The notes: generated from the letters alone by a model not told the origin. Shown: positions 53,406-64,000, counted from the stretch's first letter. The stretch is 64,000 nt of DNA from Photobacterium sanctipauli (GCF_003026495.1 NZ_PYMA01000013.1:62001-126000); one strand, 5' to 3'. Numbers and translations are program-made.

Positions 53406-54761
53406 TTAAAGTGCACTGCCATTTTCAATCATGACGGCGCGGATCGCTTGGCTGTCCAGATCGCGGATACGCTTGTTCTCGTCAATGGCTTTCACCACGG
53501 CAACCCCAGCCGCATGGCCATACTCAAAACATTGCGCGGTGACGCGTGCCGAAGCCAGTGCTTCGTGCTCGGCGCTCAAACAGCGACCTGCCACAATAAT
53601 ATTTTCGCCCACCACAGGTATAAGTGTGCTGAATGGTACGTCGTAGTAATCATTTAGCAGCCAATGTAATTTAGGTTTGTCACCAGAATGAAGCTCGATT
53701 GGCCAAGGCGTGCGGCAGATCCCGTCTTGACGTTTGCGGCAGGTGACAACATCGTCATTGTTTAAGGTTTCGACGCCCACAATAGAGCGAGTTTGGCGGA
53801 TCCCGACTTCGACACCGGTATCGACCACATAGGCATTTTCGCAGCCCGGAACAAAGTGGTTGAGGAAGCGGGCGTAATCGCGAACTTGGCGGCGGCCGAA
53901 GACTTCGGCTTCGGTAAAGTCGACCGGATCAATCACGTTCAGCATACGGCCGTCTTGGCCTGCGAGGCGGGTGGCGTTGACCATGAGCTCGCCATCGCGG
54001 GTGGTTGGGAAAATCCAGATCTTGTGGCGCGGCAGGTCGTAATCGCCCGAAGCGTTGGCCGCCAGGATGTTTTCCGTTACTTTCGGCGGGCAAATGGTGT
54101 CTTCACCGTAGTACTTAAGGTATTTGTCGAGATCAACACCGGCAATACGGAAGAACATGGTTGGGTTCTGGATACGGCCTTCGTCACCGAAGTAGTAGTC
54201 AAAGCCTGCGCGGGCGATACCGGCGGCATCACCGGAGGCATCAACAAACTGCTTGGCAAGTATAATGCTTTGGCCGGCATTGGATTCCAGCACCACGCCC
54301 TTGAATATGTCGCCCTCCATGATCACGCCTGTTACGGCGGTGTGGAGCAGGACATTCACGCCGGCCTCTTCCAGCATGTCGTCGGCCACTTCACGCCACA
54401 TGAGCGGATCATGGGTAACGGTGTAGGTTTTGCCGTAGCGCTGCGGGCCGGTGACGCCGCCCTTGTCTTCCAGCGCCTGGCGGAATTTCTCGGTAAAGCC
54501 GAACACAACCTGCTCAGGCTCGGCGTCTTGATCGTCGCTTGCCATGTACATGCCGCAGATGGTGCCCGACAAACCAGCAACAGCAGCACCGCCACAAAAG
54601 CCATATTTCTCAATAAGCCAGGTATTTTTGCCCATGTTGCCGGCAGTAACTGCAGCAGCAACGCCCGCGGCGCCACCACCAATGACCAGCACATCGATCT
54701 CGGCAAGGATCGGAAGATCGGGTAGTTGATCGAAACGGTTGACGGATTGCCAATTCTTCAT
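53406..54761 (-). CDS. FAD-dependent oxidoreductase (FAD_oxidored family)
   Basis: The ATG at 54761 (MKNWQSVNRFDQLPDLPILAEIDV) after AGAGAG gives 451 residues. Dinucleotide fold DVLVIGGGAAGVAAAVTAGNMGKNTWLIEK, then GFCGGAAVAGLSGTICG, as in the FAD_oxidored group that often accompanies sugar-acid or polysaccharide enzymes. The second FAD region is VVGENIIVAGRCLSAEHEALASARVTAQC. It has no signal peptide, so it is cytoplasmic. It is the first gene of the operon, 10 bases before the enolase-superfamily gene. The reaction is unknown; oxidation or reduction next to the epimerase/dehydratase step is plausible. Confidence 0.83.
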   Translation of the reverse strand: MKNWQSVNRFDQLPDLPILAEIDVLVIGGGAAGVAAAVTAGNMGKNTWLIEKYGFCGGAAVAGLSGTICGMYMASDDQDAEPEQVVFGFTEKFRQALEDKGGVTGPQRYGKTYTVTHDPLMWREVADDMLEEAGVNVLLHTAVTGVIMEGDIFKGVVLESNAGQSIILAKQFVDASGDAAGIARAGFDYYFGDEGRIQNPTMFFRIAGVDLDKYLKYYGEDTICPPKVTENILAANASGDYDLPRHKIWIFPTTRDGELMVNATRLAGQDGRMLNVIDPVDFTEAEVFGRRQVRDYARFLNHFVPGCENAYVVDTGVEVGIRQTRSIVGVETLNNDDVVTCRKRQDGICRTPWPIELHSGDKPKLHWLLNDYYDVPFSTLIPVVGENIIVAGRCLSAEHEALASARVTAQCFEYGHAAGVAVVKAIDENKRIRDLDSQAIRAVMIENGSAL

Positions 54762-54790
54762 GGTTATCTCTCTGATGAACTGTTGATGTT

Positions 54791-54808
54791 CAACTGATAT
54801 ATCAGTTG
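54791..54808. promoter_or_regulatory. Perfect 18-bp palindrome, candidate GntR operator
   Basis: CAACTGATATATCAGTTG is an uninterrupted palindrome 30 bases upstream of the FAD oxidoreductase start and 96 bases before the divergent GntR start. FCD-type GntR proteins bind short palindromes in such positions. Confidence 0.65.
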
Positions 54809-54903
54809 TGTGTTTGTAATATATACCTTGTTTTTTGTGTGGTACAATCCGATGTAGGTTAAATGTGAGGTTGCTCACTACTGGAATTGGACGGAAGAAA
54901 TCA

Positions 54904-55560
54904 ATGACAGCAACAAAAGAAGCCATCAATAAAACCGAAATCGCCTATAACGAATTGGAAAAAAAGATAATTTTCCGAGAGCTAGAGCCAGGTACCATGG
55001 TGAGCGAAAAGCAGCTTGCCGAATCTCTGGATTTGGGGCGAACGCCGGTTCGAGAAGCATTACAGCGGTTATCTTACGAGCGTATGGTAGAAATCCACCC
55101 GCGCCGTGGCATTCAGATCCCGCTTATCTCTATCGAAAGCCAATTGAAAATTTTGGAAGTGCGTCGCGATATCGAAGCCTTGTGTGTTCGCTATGCGGCC
55201 TCAAGGGCATCAACGGAAGAAAAGCAGCGCATGCAGCAGCTGGCCGAGCAGCTTGAGGTGTGTGCCGAGCAAAAAGACGATGTGCAATATGCGGTGTTGC
55301 TCAAAAATATCCACCGCCTTTTGGTCAAAGCGGCCGATAACGAGTACCTGCAACTTGCCATGGCGCCATTGCAGGGGTTGTCGCGTCGTTTCTGGTTTGC
55401 GTTCAAAAATGAACATGCCGATCTGACCGAAGCCTCTTCTTTGCATGCGGCAGTGCTGCGCGCGGTGATCCACACCGATGCCGAAGAAGCGGTTGCGGCC
55501 TCCCATCGCCTCAACGACTATTTGACAGATTTTGCCTACCGCAGCATCAAGTCGCGTTAA
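54904..55560 (+). CDS. GntR-family regulator, FadR/FCD type
   Basis: The ATG at 54904 (MTATKEAINKTEIAYNELEKK) with GGAAG upstream gives 218 residues. Winged helix at about 10-80 (AESLDLGRTPVREALQRLSYERMVEIHPRRGIQIP). The FCD ligand domain at 90-215 has the metal/acid-binding His pattern (HRLLVKAADNEYL, LHAAVLRAVIHTDAEEAVAASHRLNDYL). It is divergent from the FAD oxidoreductase/enolase/BCCT operon and presumably its repressor, responding to a carboxylate intermediate. A terminator follows at 55585. Confidence 0.9.
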   Translation: MTATKEAINKTEIAYNELEKKIIFRELEPGTMVSEKQLAESLDLGRTPVREALQRLSYERMVEIHPRRGIQIPLISIESQLKILEVRRDIEALCVRYAASRASTEEKQRMQQLAEQLEVCAEQKDDVQYAVLLKNIHRLLVKAADNEYLQLAMAPLQGLSRRFWFAFKNEHADLTEASSLHAAVLRAVIHTDAEEAVAASHRLNDYLTDFAYRSIKSR

Positions 55561-55584
55561 GGGCTGATAAAGTCGAGATAAAAT

Positions 55585-55622
55585 AGCCGGTCACTTCATT
55601 GCGAAGTGACCGGCTTGTTTTT
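55585..55622. terminator. Terminator after the FCD-GntR gene
   Basis: AGCCGGTCACTTC (55585-55597) pairs with GAAGTGACCGGCT (55603-55615), then TGTTTTT. It is convergent with the nuclease gene ending at 55637. Confidence 0.92.
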
Positions 55623-55636
55623 AAGACAACGACTGC

Positions 55637-58285
55637 CTATCGGTGATGGCGTCGAAGTAGGGCGATGGCCGCCAGCGCGATGATGGCTGATAGAGGAATG
55701 CTGCCACCTGAGTCATCTTCACCCTCGGTTTTACCATCAAGCGAATGGTAGTCCACGGTGACGATGATTGGGTCATGATCCGAAGAAGAGTAGATATTGT
55801 CTGATTTTTCCAGATCGCCAGTATAGTCTTCGCTGTATTCAAACAAGTTACTCTCGGCTGCATTGATATGCCATGCTTCTACTGCTGTGACTTTGTCAGC
55901 CAGAGCCGGGTTTGCCAACGCGTAATCGAGGCTACCCAACTCACCTTCGTAGCTATAGCTGTAATCTTCTTTACCTTTTAGGTTGATCAAGCCGTAGCTT
56001 TGGGTAATGGCTTGGCCTTGTTGTTCATACACTTCGCCATTGAGCGTGGTGTGCGATGCGGTGTAAATCAGACCTTCGCGGCCGCTACCGTCAATCGAGG
56101 TTAGGGTCAGGATAGGGTCTTCCATACCATAAGAGTTCAAGTCACCCATCACTAGCACATCACCGTCGATGTCGTTAAGCGATTCTCCCAGTACCTTCGC
56201 GGCTGAGACTCGGAAGTTGTTACAACTGCCTTGGATGTCTTCCTCGCCTTCAGGCAATTGATCATCTTCCCAGCATGTTGAGCCTTTTGATTTGAAGTGG
56301 TTAACCACAACTGACAATGGCTCTTTTTCACCAGGCACGGTGAAGGTTTGTAGCATGGCGTGGCGCTGGAAAGCACTCTTCACTCCGTCGCCTTCTACTG
56401 GAGCATGTTGTTCAGGCATTTGGATTTGCTGGGCTTTGCCTTTTGCCTTCACCGCATCGGCACGGTAGATCAGGCCAACGGTAATGGCATCAGTACCAAA
56501 GTAACCAATATCTTCAAATCCAGGCTCCTCTTTAAAGAATAAGTCTGATTTTTCAACGTCCACATTTTGGTAGTGGGCTTTCTTATCGGCTTGTTTGTCG
56601 TTGATGGCATTTACTAGAGATTGCACGGCACTGTTGCTATCAAAGCCGTTGTTCTCTATTTCCATCAACGCGACGACATCAGCATCCATTGCAATAATGG
56701 CATTTACCAGTTTCTCTTGTTGCAATTCAAACTCTTCTAACGAGCCTGCGCCACGGTAACAATCGTCGTTGGGGCCGACTTCTGCTTCGGTGCACATTGG
56801 GTTAGGGTTGCCTGCTTCGGCGAAAGAGTTGAAGTAATTGAGCACGTTAAAACCGGCGACTTTCAGGCCCTGTTCGGTTTTTGTTGTTGGCTCGTCGACA
56901 CGCTCGTTTTCCGGATCGCGAATAATATCACCGCTGCCAATGGTGTTCGTGACCACCAGGCGGTATTCGTCGTAGCTGTAACCCACCATGGCGGTAAGGC
57001 CGGTAAGTTGATCACCCATACGCAAATAGCCATCCACCGGGTTGAAGTTGTCAAACCATGGCAACTCACCGTCTTTGGCTTTGTAGTCAGACTCTACATA
57101 AACGCGGCTGACTGCATTGGCAGCAGCCAGATCCTGTGCTGCTTGGGTTTCAGCACCGTGCATGTGTGTTGGGTTATAAAGCGGCGACTCATTTGCCAGT
57201 ACAAGGTTATTGCGTGATGCATCATAGTCATAACTGAAGTTACGTGTGATCACCAGCGGGCTATCGGCATCAAGTGCAACCTGCATGCCTTCATGGCGCT
57301 CTAGGGCGTCATGCAACGTCTCGCCTTCTTCTACACGCAATGGTACCGGTGCCAGTGCTTCATTTCCGGTGCTCAGTATGCGGTAAGCGCTATCGCTCAC
57401 ATCCAGTTGCGTGTTGCCGTAATACTCTTTAACCGTTGCTTCCAGGCAGATCTCTGTTCCCGGTTGGATAGTGTCCGGCGCCGCTTCACCTTCTAGGTAA
57501 ACATAGATGCCATCTGAGGTTGCATTGTCTCCGTCACCAATTGGGTCTTGTAGGTAAAAACCTTTAAACAGGCTCTCGCCACGCATGGTGACTATGCCCG
57601 AGACAAAGTAGGTGTCATCGCTTTCAATTCCGTCTTCTGGCACCATTGGGCTTCTATCGCCATCACCCTGGATCTGGTAGATAGGCGTCAGGTTGTTGAA
57701 GTCGCACATGAAAGGCTTCGGTGGCGGGCTGGTATTGCCACAGGTCTCTAACCCACTACAGCCAAGGCCGTCGAAGGTATCTTTGCTATAGCTGGTCCAC
57801 TGTTCATCGACATTGAACTCACTTTCCACATCCGTACGGCCATCGGTGATGTCAGGGTTCCTGCGAAGGGTTACATCGATTGCGTAGTCTTGGGTATCAC
57901 CAAGCTGCCCCAAGCTGTCGATCAGGCTGTCATCTTGGAACAAAGCAACAGTGTCGTTGCCATTGAAAGTTAAGCTTCCGCTGAATTGATTGCCGATATC
58001 TTGAATTTCGCTGGCGGCATCGTCGTGGTGCAGCACATAGCTTTCCCCTGGAGCTAATTCGGCAGCATTTAGGGAAATTGTTTTTGTGAACTCTGTGCTT
58101 TCATTAAATGCCAACTGGATACTGTAATCAGCAAGGTTGATATTGGACTCAGAGAGATTGGTTAGCTCGATGGCTTTATTGTTACTCGAGCCTTCTACGT
58201 ATTCGGTGATCAGTAGCTGAGAGGCTGCCGGTGCACTTAAAGTAAGTAGTGCTAGGCCGCTTGATAACCCTCTAACAAAGGACAT
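55637..58285 (-). CDS. ExeM/NucH-family extracellular nuclease with GlyGly-CTERM tail
   Basis: 882 residues. Signal peptide about 1-22. A lamin-tail (LTD) domain follows (LLITEYVEGSSNNKAIELTNLS), then an OB-like region, and from about 480 an endonuclease/exonuclease/phosphatase domain (VAGFNVLNYFN, DADVVALMEIENNGFD, VVVNHFKSKGSTCW, GDLNSYGMEDP, SSDHDPIIV). The C-terminus GGSIPLSAIIALAAIALLRRHHR has the Gly-Gly, hydrophobic helix and basic end of GlyGly-CTERM proteins, which rhombosortase processes in type II secretion hosts. It resembles the vibrio Xds/ExeM enzymes that digest extracellular DNA. Confidence 0.92.
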   Translation of the reverse strand: MSFVRGLSSGLALLTLSAPAASQLLITEYVEGSSNNKAIELTNLSESNINLADYSIQLAFNESTEFTKTISLNAAELAPGESYVLHHDDAASEIQDIGNQFSGSLTFNGNDTVALFQDDSLIDSLGQLGDTQDYAIDVTLRRNPDITDGRTDVESEFNVDEQWTSYSKDTFDGLGCSGLETCGNTSPPPKPFMCDFNNLTPIYQIQGDGDRSPMVPEDGIESDDTYFVSGIVTMRGESLFKGFYLQDPIGDGDNATSDGIYVYLEGEAAPDTIQPGTEICLEATVKEYYGNTQLDVSDSAYRILSTGNEALAPVPLRVEEGETLHDALERHEGMQVALDADSPLVITRNFSYDYDASRNNLVLANESPLYNPTHMHGAETQAAQDLAAANAVSRVYVESDYKAKDGELPWFDNFNPVDGYLRMGDQLTGLTAMVGYSYDEYRLVVTNTIGSGDIIRDPENERVDEPTTKTEQGLKVAGFNVLNYFNSFAEAGNPNPMCTEAEVGPNDDCYRGAGSLEEFELQQEKLVNAIIAMDADVVALMEIENNGFDSNSAVQSLVNAINDKQADKKAHYQNVDVEKSDLFFKEEPGFEDIGYFGTDAITVGLIYRADAVKAKGKAQQIQMPEQHAPVEGDGVKSAFQRHAMLQTFTVPGEKEPLSVVVNHFKSKGSTCWEDDQLPEGEEDIQGSCNNFRVSAAKVLGESLNDIDGDVLVMGDLNSYGMEDPILTLTSIDGSGREGLIYTASHTTLNGEVYEQQGQAITQSYGLINLKGKEDYSYSYEGELGSLDYALANPALADKVTAVEAWHINAAESNLFEYSEDYTGDLEKSDNIYSSSDHDPIIVTVDYHSLDGKTEGEDDSGGSIPLSAIIALAAIALLRRHHR

Positions 58286-58630
58286 GACAAACTCCGTTTA
58301 TTTGAATTTGCGGAGAGGGTAGAAATGAATTGTGACAAATTTATTACAATAAGTTTTGTGAATATAAAGCGATATATATATAGATGCCGTGTTTCAAGTT
58401 TCTGATTTTATGATCAAGTTTATAAGTGCCATTTCCTTTTAGAGCTTGTTTGAGATAATTAATCATATGTCATCGATTACATTTCATTCTTTCTCTGAAT
58501 GTTTTTGATAAAAATATACGAATAAGGTTTAAATTTATGAATGGATGTCTCAATTTATTTTTATTAAACGTGAATTGAAATTTTTAAAAGACGATGGAAA
58601 TACTCATTTAGTTATAATGTTAATTAAAAA
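58286..58630. other. AT-rich spacer upstream of the nuclease gene
   Basis: About 345 bases, strongly AT-rich, with no credible gene on either strand. It should contain the nuclease promoter (minus strand). A TATATATATA run lies at 58374. No operator is evident. Confidence 0.5.
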
Positions 58631-58662
58631 ATAAAGAGCCTAATCAGTCAGGCTCTTTATTG
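58631..58662 (-). terminator. Terminator of the PEP-CTERM gene
   Basis: AATAAAGAGCCT (58631-58642) pairs perfectly with AGGCTCTTTATT (58651-58662) around an 8-base loop. On the minus strand a T-rich tail follows. Confidence 0.9.
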
Positions 58663-58681
58663 TGAATAGATGAACGAGTAT

Positions 58682-59245
58682 TTAGCGATTGCCTTTATGG
58701 CGTCGCCATGCGCCAAGACCCAATAAGCCAAGGATGCCAAACAATGATATCGATGATGGCTCTGGTACATATCGAGCGACGATAGTGTCCCCGTAAGCAA
58801 GGCCATTGTTGTCGGCAAAGCTCCACTTATTATCTACTCCATTGCCCCAATCGATGTGGTCGTAGCGGGAAGAAAACCACGGGGTGGCGACGGCGACATC
58901 GCCTTGAGGAAGTTGCCCTGCTAGGTTGGCAATGGTTGCCCCTGTTGCTTCGTCAAGGTTGTTTCCTGTTGCATAGTCGACGTTTGCGCCCGCAAAGACA
59001 AAGCTGGTGGCAGAAAGCCCAAGGGAATTAAACAGATCTTCGGTAATGACCTTCCAACCAAATTGGGATTGATAAGAAAGGTCGATGGGGGCGCAAGATG
59101 GGGATACCGCAGCACAAGGCGATGCCCATGCCACATCATAGTTTCCAATCGTGATATAAGCGTTTTCACTTACTTCGCTCATTAACACGGCAGATGAATT
59201 GGCTGAAAAGAAAAGACCGAAAGTAATAGCGATTAACTTGTGCAT
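58682..59245 (-). CDS. PEP-CTERM sorted exported protein
   Basis: 187 residues. Signal peptide about 1-18 (SANSSA), a small beta-rich body with two Cys (CAAVSPSCAPIDLSYQS), and a C-terminal VPEPSSISLFGILGLLGLGAWRR: the PEP motif, hydrophobic helix and basic end of PEP-CTERM proteins. These are processed by an exosortase and are common in species with exopolysaccharide biofilms. No exosortase is in this window. The body has no family I recognise. It is monocistronic, with its own terminator. Confidence 0.85.
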   Translation of the reverse strand: MHKLIAITFGLFFSANSSAVLMSEVSENAYITIGNYDVAWASPCAAVSPSCAPIDLSYQSQFGWKVITEDLFNSLGLSATSFVFAGANVDYATGNNLDEATGATIANLAGQLPQGDVAVATPWFSSRYDHIDWGNGVDNKWSFADNNGLAYGDTIVARYVPEPSSISLFGILGLLGLGAWRRHKGNR

Positions 59246-59391
59246 ATCAATACTCCTTTATGAACAACATGCATGCTACACCTGATGCATATAGCGTGCC
59301 GATTGTTAAGATGTTGTTTTTAAATGGTATTGATGCTTATAGCTTCGCGATATGTAAAGAAAGCTGACAGTGATTGCTCTGGCCCATCGCC

Positions 59392-60288
59392 TTATTCGAT
59401 CAATTTCTCGACGGCAAAATCAATAAAATGTCGTGCGGCACTTGGTAGCAAATGGTGGGACTGGTAGACGATGTACATGTTGCCTGCCTCAAATGTGTGC
59501 CCGGCTAATACTTGCTGCAAGTTCCCGCTGGCAAAGTACGGCGCGGCAAGCCCTTCGGGCAATCTGGCTATACCTACCCCCGTCAGTGCGGCATTGATGT
59601 GCAGGTGGGTATTGTCGGTAGCAAACCGCCCAGCGACCGGGTGATCCACTACGTCTTCACCATGGCTGAAAGCCCAGTACTGTTGTCCTTCCGATTGACG
59701 CCACAAGATACAGTTGTGTTTGCTCAGATCTTCTGGTGTTTCAGGCTCGCCAAACTGCTGGATATAGGCTTGGCTGGCACAATATACGATTCTCTTGGTC
59801 ATGATTTTACGTGCCACCAAGGTCAAGCCTTGAAGGTGGCCTGAACGAAAAGCGACGTCCACACTGTTATCAATCATATCGACAATATTGTCGTTCACCA
59901 TCAGGTCGACAGTGACTTTCGGATACTGCGCCAAAAACTCGTTGATGATCGGCTGCAAGAAGTAAGCGGAAAAGTCATACGGTGCTGCGAGACGAACGAG
60001 TCCTTGCGGCTCATTTTGGCTCTGTTGCAATGACTGGTGTGCCTTGTCCATGGCGTGCAAGAAGGTATGGCATTGCTGGTAGTAGGCTTCCCCGGCACTG
60101 GTCATCGATAACTTTCGCGTGCTCCTGTTAAGCAAACGCACACCCAGCGCCTCCTCAAGTTGCTGTACTTTGCGACTCACGGTGGTGGACGGCATGCCTA
60201 ACTTTTTTCCGGCACCGACAAAGCTGCCAGCTTCGACAACGTAGACGAAAATTTTAACTTCATTTAGGTATATCATTTTATTGCTCAT
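59392..60288 (-). CDS. LysR-family transcriptional regulator
   Basis: 298 residues. N-terminal winged helix LNEVKIFVYVVEAGSFVGAGKKLGMPSTTVSRKVQQLEEALGVRLLNRSTRKLSMTSAGEAYY is standard for LysR proteins, close to the DhcR/AaeR-like group. The C-terminal effector-binding domain spans about 95-295 (VRLAAPYDFSAYFLQPIINEFLAQYPKV). It is divergent from the YcaC-like hydrolase gene with a 179-base gap, a usual regulator-target layout. The ligand is unknown. Confidence 0.92.
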   Translation of the reverse strand: MSNKMIYLNEVKIFVYVVEAGSFVGAGKKLGMPSTTVSRKVQQLEEALGVRLLNRSTRKLSMTSAGEAYYQQCHTFLHAMDKAHQSLQQSQNEPQGLVRLAAPYDFSAYFLQPIINEFLAQYPKVTVDLMVNDNIVDMIDNSVDVAFRSGHLQGLTLVARKIMTKRIVYCASQAYIQQFGEPETPEDLSKHNCILWRQSEGQQYWAFSHGEDVVDHPVAGRFATDNTHLHINAALTGVGIARLPEGLAAPYFASGNLQQVLAGHTFEAGNMYIVYQSHHLLPSAARHFIDFAVEKLIE

Positions 60289-60467
60289 GAAAATGGGATA
60301 AATAAACTCAATTATACCATCTAATAAAGTAGTACTAATGTGAATACACTTTCTTCATACCCTGAGAGGGACGTTCAGCGATAGAAACAGCAAAGTGGCT
60401 GCTATTTGAAATCACTCAGGGAAGATCAAGTTTCTCGAACAAGTGATGCCACAGTGAGGAAAGTACT

Positions 60468-61058
60468 ATGAAACACCAAACATTTACCGCAGAAAATACC
60501 GCTATGCTGCTAATTGACCATCAAGTAGGCACGATGGGGTGGGTACATTCTGTTGATTTGGATGAAGTAAAACGAAATACCATCGCATTGGCGCGAGCGG
60601 CGAAAGAGACGGGCATGCCGCTGATTTTGACATCAAGCCAAGAAGATAATGTGCAAGGGCCGCTGTTTGAAGAGCTTCAGCAAGCGGTGCCGGAAGCGTA
60701 CGCCCAACGTATCCAGCGCGGTGGGATTGTTGATGCGATGAAAGATCCTAACTTTGCCGCCGCTGTTGAAGCTACCGGGCGCAAGAACCTGATCATTGCA
60801 GGGATCACAGCAGACGTTTGTGTGGTTTACCCTGCCATCACATCGGTACAGCAAGGTTACAATGTCCAGGTGGTTGTTGACGGTTCAGGCTCGCCAACCA
60901 AGATGGCGGATGACACAGCACTTCGTCGTATGGAATCAAATGGTGTGACTTTGACCTCGACCAACCAGCTGATCGCAGAGCTGGCGCAAGACTGGAGCAC
61001 CGAAAACGGGCAGAAATTGATGCAAGTGCTGTTCGAGGAAGTGCTTTCCAAGCACTAG
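60468..61058 (+). CDS. Isochorismatase-like cysteine hydrolase, YcaC type
   Basis: 196 residues. Catalytic D17 in MLLIDHQVGT, nucleophile C118 in IIAGITADVCVVYPA, and an Arg in RGGIVDAM where most family members have the third residue Lys, as in YcaC. The cis-peptide region before C118 is kept. YcaC-type enzymes are multimeric with unknown natural substrate; family members hydrolyse amides or imides. It is probably controlled by the divergent LysR protein. A weak hairpin terminator follows at 61089. Confidence 0.9.
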   Translation: MKHQTFTAENTAMLLIDHQVGTMGWVHSVDLDEVKRNTIALARAAKETGMPLILTSSQEDNVQGPLFEELQQAVPEAYAQRIQRGGIVDAMKDPNFAAAVEATGRKNLIIAGITADVCVVYPAITSVQQGYNVQVVVDGSGSPTKMADDTALRRMESNGVTLTSTNQLIAELAQDWSTENGQKLMQVLFEEVLSKH

Positions 61059-61088
61059 CAAATTCATTTCATAGCTATACCAATAACG

Positions 61089-61112
61089 AAGCCGCCGGGG
61101 GATTGGCGGCTT
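61089..61112 (+). terminator. Hairpin terminator, short U-run
   Basis: AAGCCGCC (61089-61096) pairs with GGCGGCTT (61105-61112), then TGTAT. It is weak by sequence but well placed after the hydrolase gene. Confidence 0.6.
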
Positions 61113-61198
61113 TGTATCGGTATCATTATATTATTTCTGGCATTATTAATAAGTGAAAAAAGTATTTAACCCTAAGTTTTACTTATCGGTTAAATTAC

Positions 61199-61525
61199 CT
61201 AGTTTAGCCAAAGTAATTTCACGGAGTTAATAATGTTCGCTGCCTCATTACAGTCGGTATCCGTAGAAAGATACTTGGGAATAAACCCTTCTTCTGCAAT
61301 CCACTTTAGCTCGTAATTGCTGTAGTGGATGGCATCGGGATTTTCTTCTCGGTACTCGGCAACAATTCTGGTTGTTTGCGTGCTACTTAGGTTGATGACC
61401 TTCTGGAAGTCATGCTTTAGCGAAATCCTACCTTTAAGCAATAGGTTAGCTTCCAGAAACTTATAGTAAATACGCCTTAGGTCATGTTTTTTAGCCAACG
61501 TTCTGTCCTTAGTGGGGAATGACAA
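61199..61525 (-). CDS. Small putative DNA-binding protein resembling the N-terminal HTH of WYL regulators
   Basis: 108 residues. LRRIYYKFLEANLLLKGRISLKHDFQKVINLSSTQTTRIVAEYREENPDAIHYSNYELKWIAEEGFIPKYL follows the pattern of the winged HTH that begins WYL-domain regulators (arginine-rich helix, strand with Y, final F-P). No WYL domain follows. The frame is AT-rich against its neighbours. The only start available is a TTG at 61525 without ribosome site; the real start may be an unusual codon further upstream, as the frame stays open. It could be a decayed remnant of a longer gene or a transferred small regulator. Confidence 0.5.
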   Translation of the reverse strand: MSFPTKDRTLAKKHDLRRIYYKFLEANLLLKGRISLKHDFQKVINLSSTQTTRIVAEYREENPDAIHYSNYELKWIAEEGFIPKYLSTDTDCNEAANIINSVKLLWLN

Positions 61526-61733
61526 ATAACGTATCGTTGTTATATTTTTAACCTCGATTGTATGGCTTTTAATTAACTTATTCCTTAAAGCGATATTATT
61601 TCCACTATGAAATGTGAGGAATATAACAAATGGATACCTAACTAAAATAATAATTCATTTAAGTTGGCCAAGTATCCATATATAACAATATGCGTCCGTT
61701 ATTATCACCGCGAGTTACATTCTTGGTATAAAT

Positions 61734-61755
61734 AAAAGGGTGCGGGCACCCTTTT
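61734..61755 (-). terminator. Terminator of the GH63-like gene
   Basis: AAAAGGGTG (61734-61742) pairs with CACCCTTTT (61747-61755), loop CGGG. On the minus strand TTTTATTTAT follows. 22 bases past the stop. Confidence 0.88.
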
Positions 61756-61776
61756 ATTTTCAGTTATATGGTGCCT

Positions 61777-64000
<2,224 letters not shown>

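Noticed and set aside
53793..54725. 310-codon plus-strand frame opposite the FAD oxidoreductase
   Set aside because: Antisense shadow; the minus strand has clear FAD-binding motifs and an operon context.

Overview
This window is a stretch of a Vibrionaceae secondary chromosome carrying its replication origin. The evidence is an RctB-type initiator gene at 31.1-33.1 kb, a divergent parA2/parB2 partition operon at 25.9-28.1 kb, and between them DNA with the full layout known from Vibrio cholerae oriCII. That layout comprises one perfect DnaA box, six direct iterons spaced exactly 23 bp apart, an AT-rich segment with seven ATCA repeats, several 39-mer-like elements, and a shortened 29-mer-like element abutting rctB. 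Five perfect parS2 palindromes and one near match lie at 20.1-30.3 kb. Moderate GC and the gene set (put operon, GH19 chitinase, TmcA, ExeM nuclease, CymA-like cytochrome) fit Vibrio, Photobacterium, Grimontia or Enterovibrio; I cannot fix the genus.

Left part (0-25 kb): a partial porin; a secreted GH19 chitinase; a proline-catabolism operon (putA, a small ALDH-fold gene, putP) with an AraC-type regulator; an AEC transporter; a non-coding stretch with a candidate small RNA; a PAS-LuxR regulator; a 56-residue protein; pdxH; a DctB/DctD-like two-component pair whose response regulator has lost the sigma-54 loop; a degenerate GGDEF/EAL protein; a FapA/DUF342 protein; a PHP-family phosphatase; and tmcA. 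A cluster of five RctB-type boxes plus a 39-mer-like element lies about 20 kb from the origin, between araC and the AEC gene.

Origin (25.8-33.1 kb): parA2-parB2, an M28 peptidase gene split by one in-frame stop codon, oriCII, and rctB.

Right part (33-64 kb): a PlpD-like patatin/beta-barrel protein; an RND efflux pair; an anaerobic-looking respiratory module at 40.8-46.0 kb (CymA-like quinol dehydrogenase, small tetraheme cytochrome, Tat-exported flavoprotein, divergent TtrS/TtrR-like sensor system); a cassette resembling E. coli yegTUVW (ADP-ribosylglycohydrolase-like enzyme, NCS1 permease, PfkB kinase, GntR regulator); a second catabolic operon (FAD oxidoreductase, enolase-superfamily enzyme, BCCT transporter) with a divergent FCD-GntR regulator and a perfect 18-bp palindrome; a GlyGly-CTERM nuclease beside a PEP-CTERM protein; a LysR/YcaC-like hydrolase pair; an orphan HTH protein; and a partial GH63 glycosidase.

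No tRNA, rRNA, CRISPR array, insertion sequence or phage gene was recognised. The least described content is the 40.8-46.0 kb respiratory module with its altered flavoprotein active site, the BCCT/enolase-superfamily operon, and the distal RctB-site cluster. All family assignments are by reading the sequence; no database search was run.
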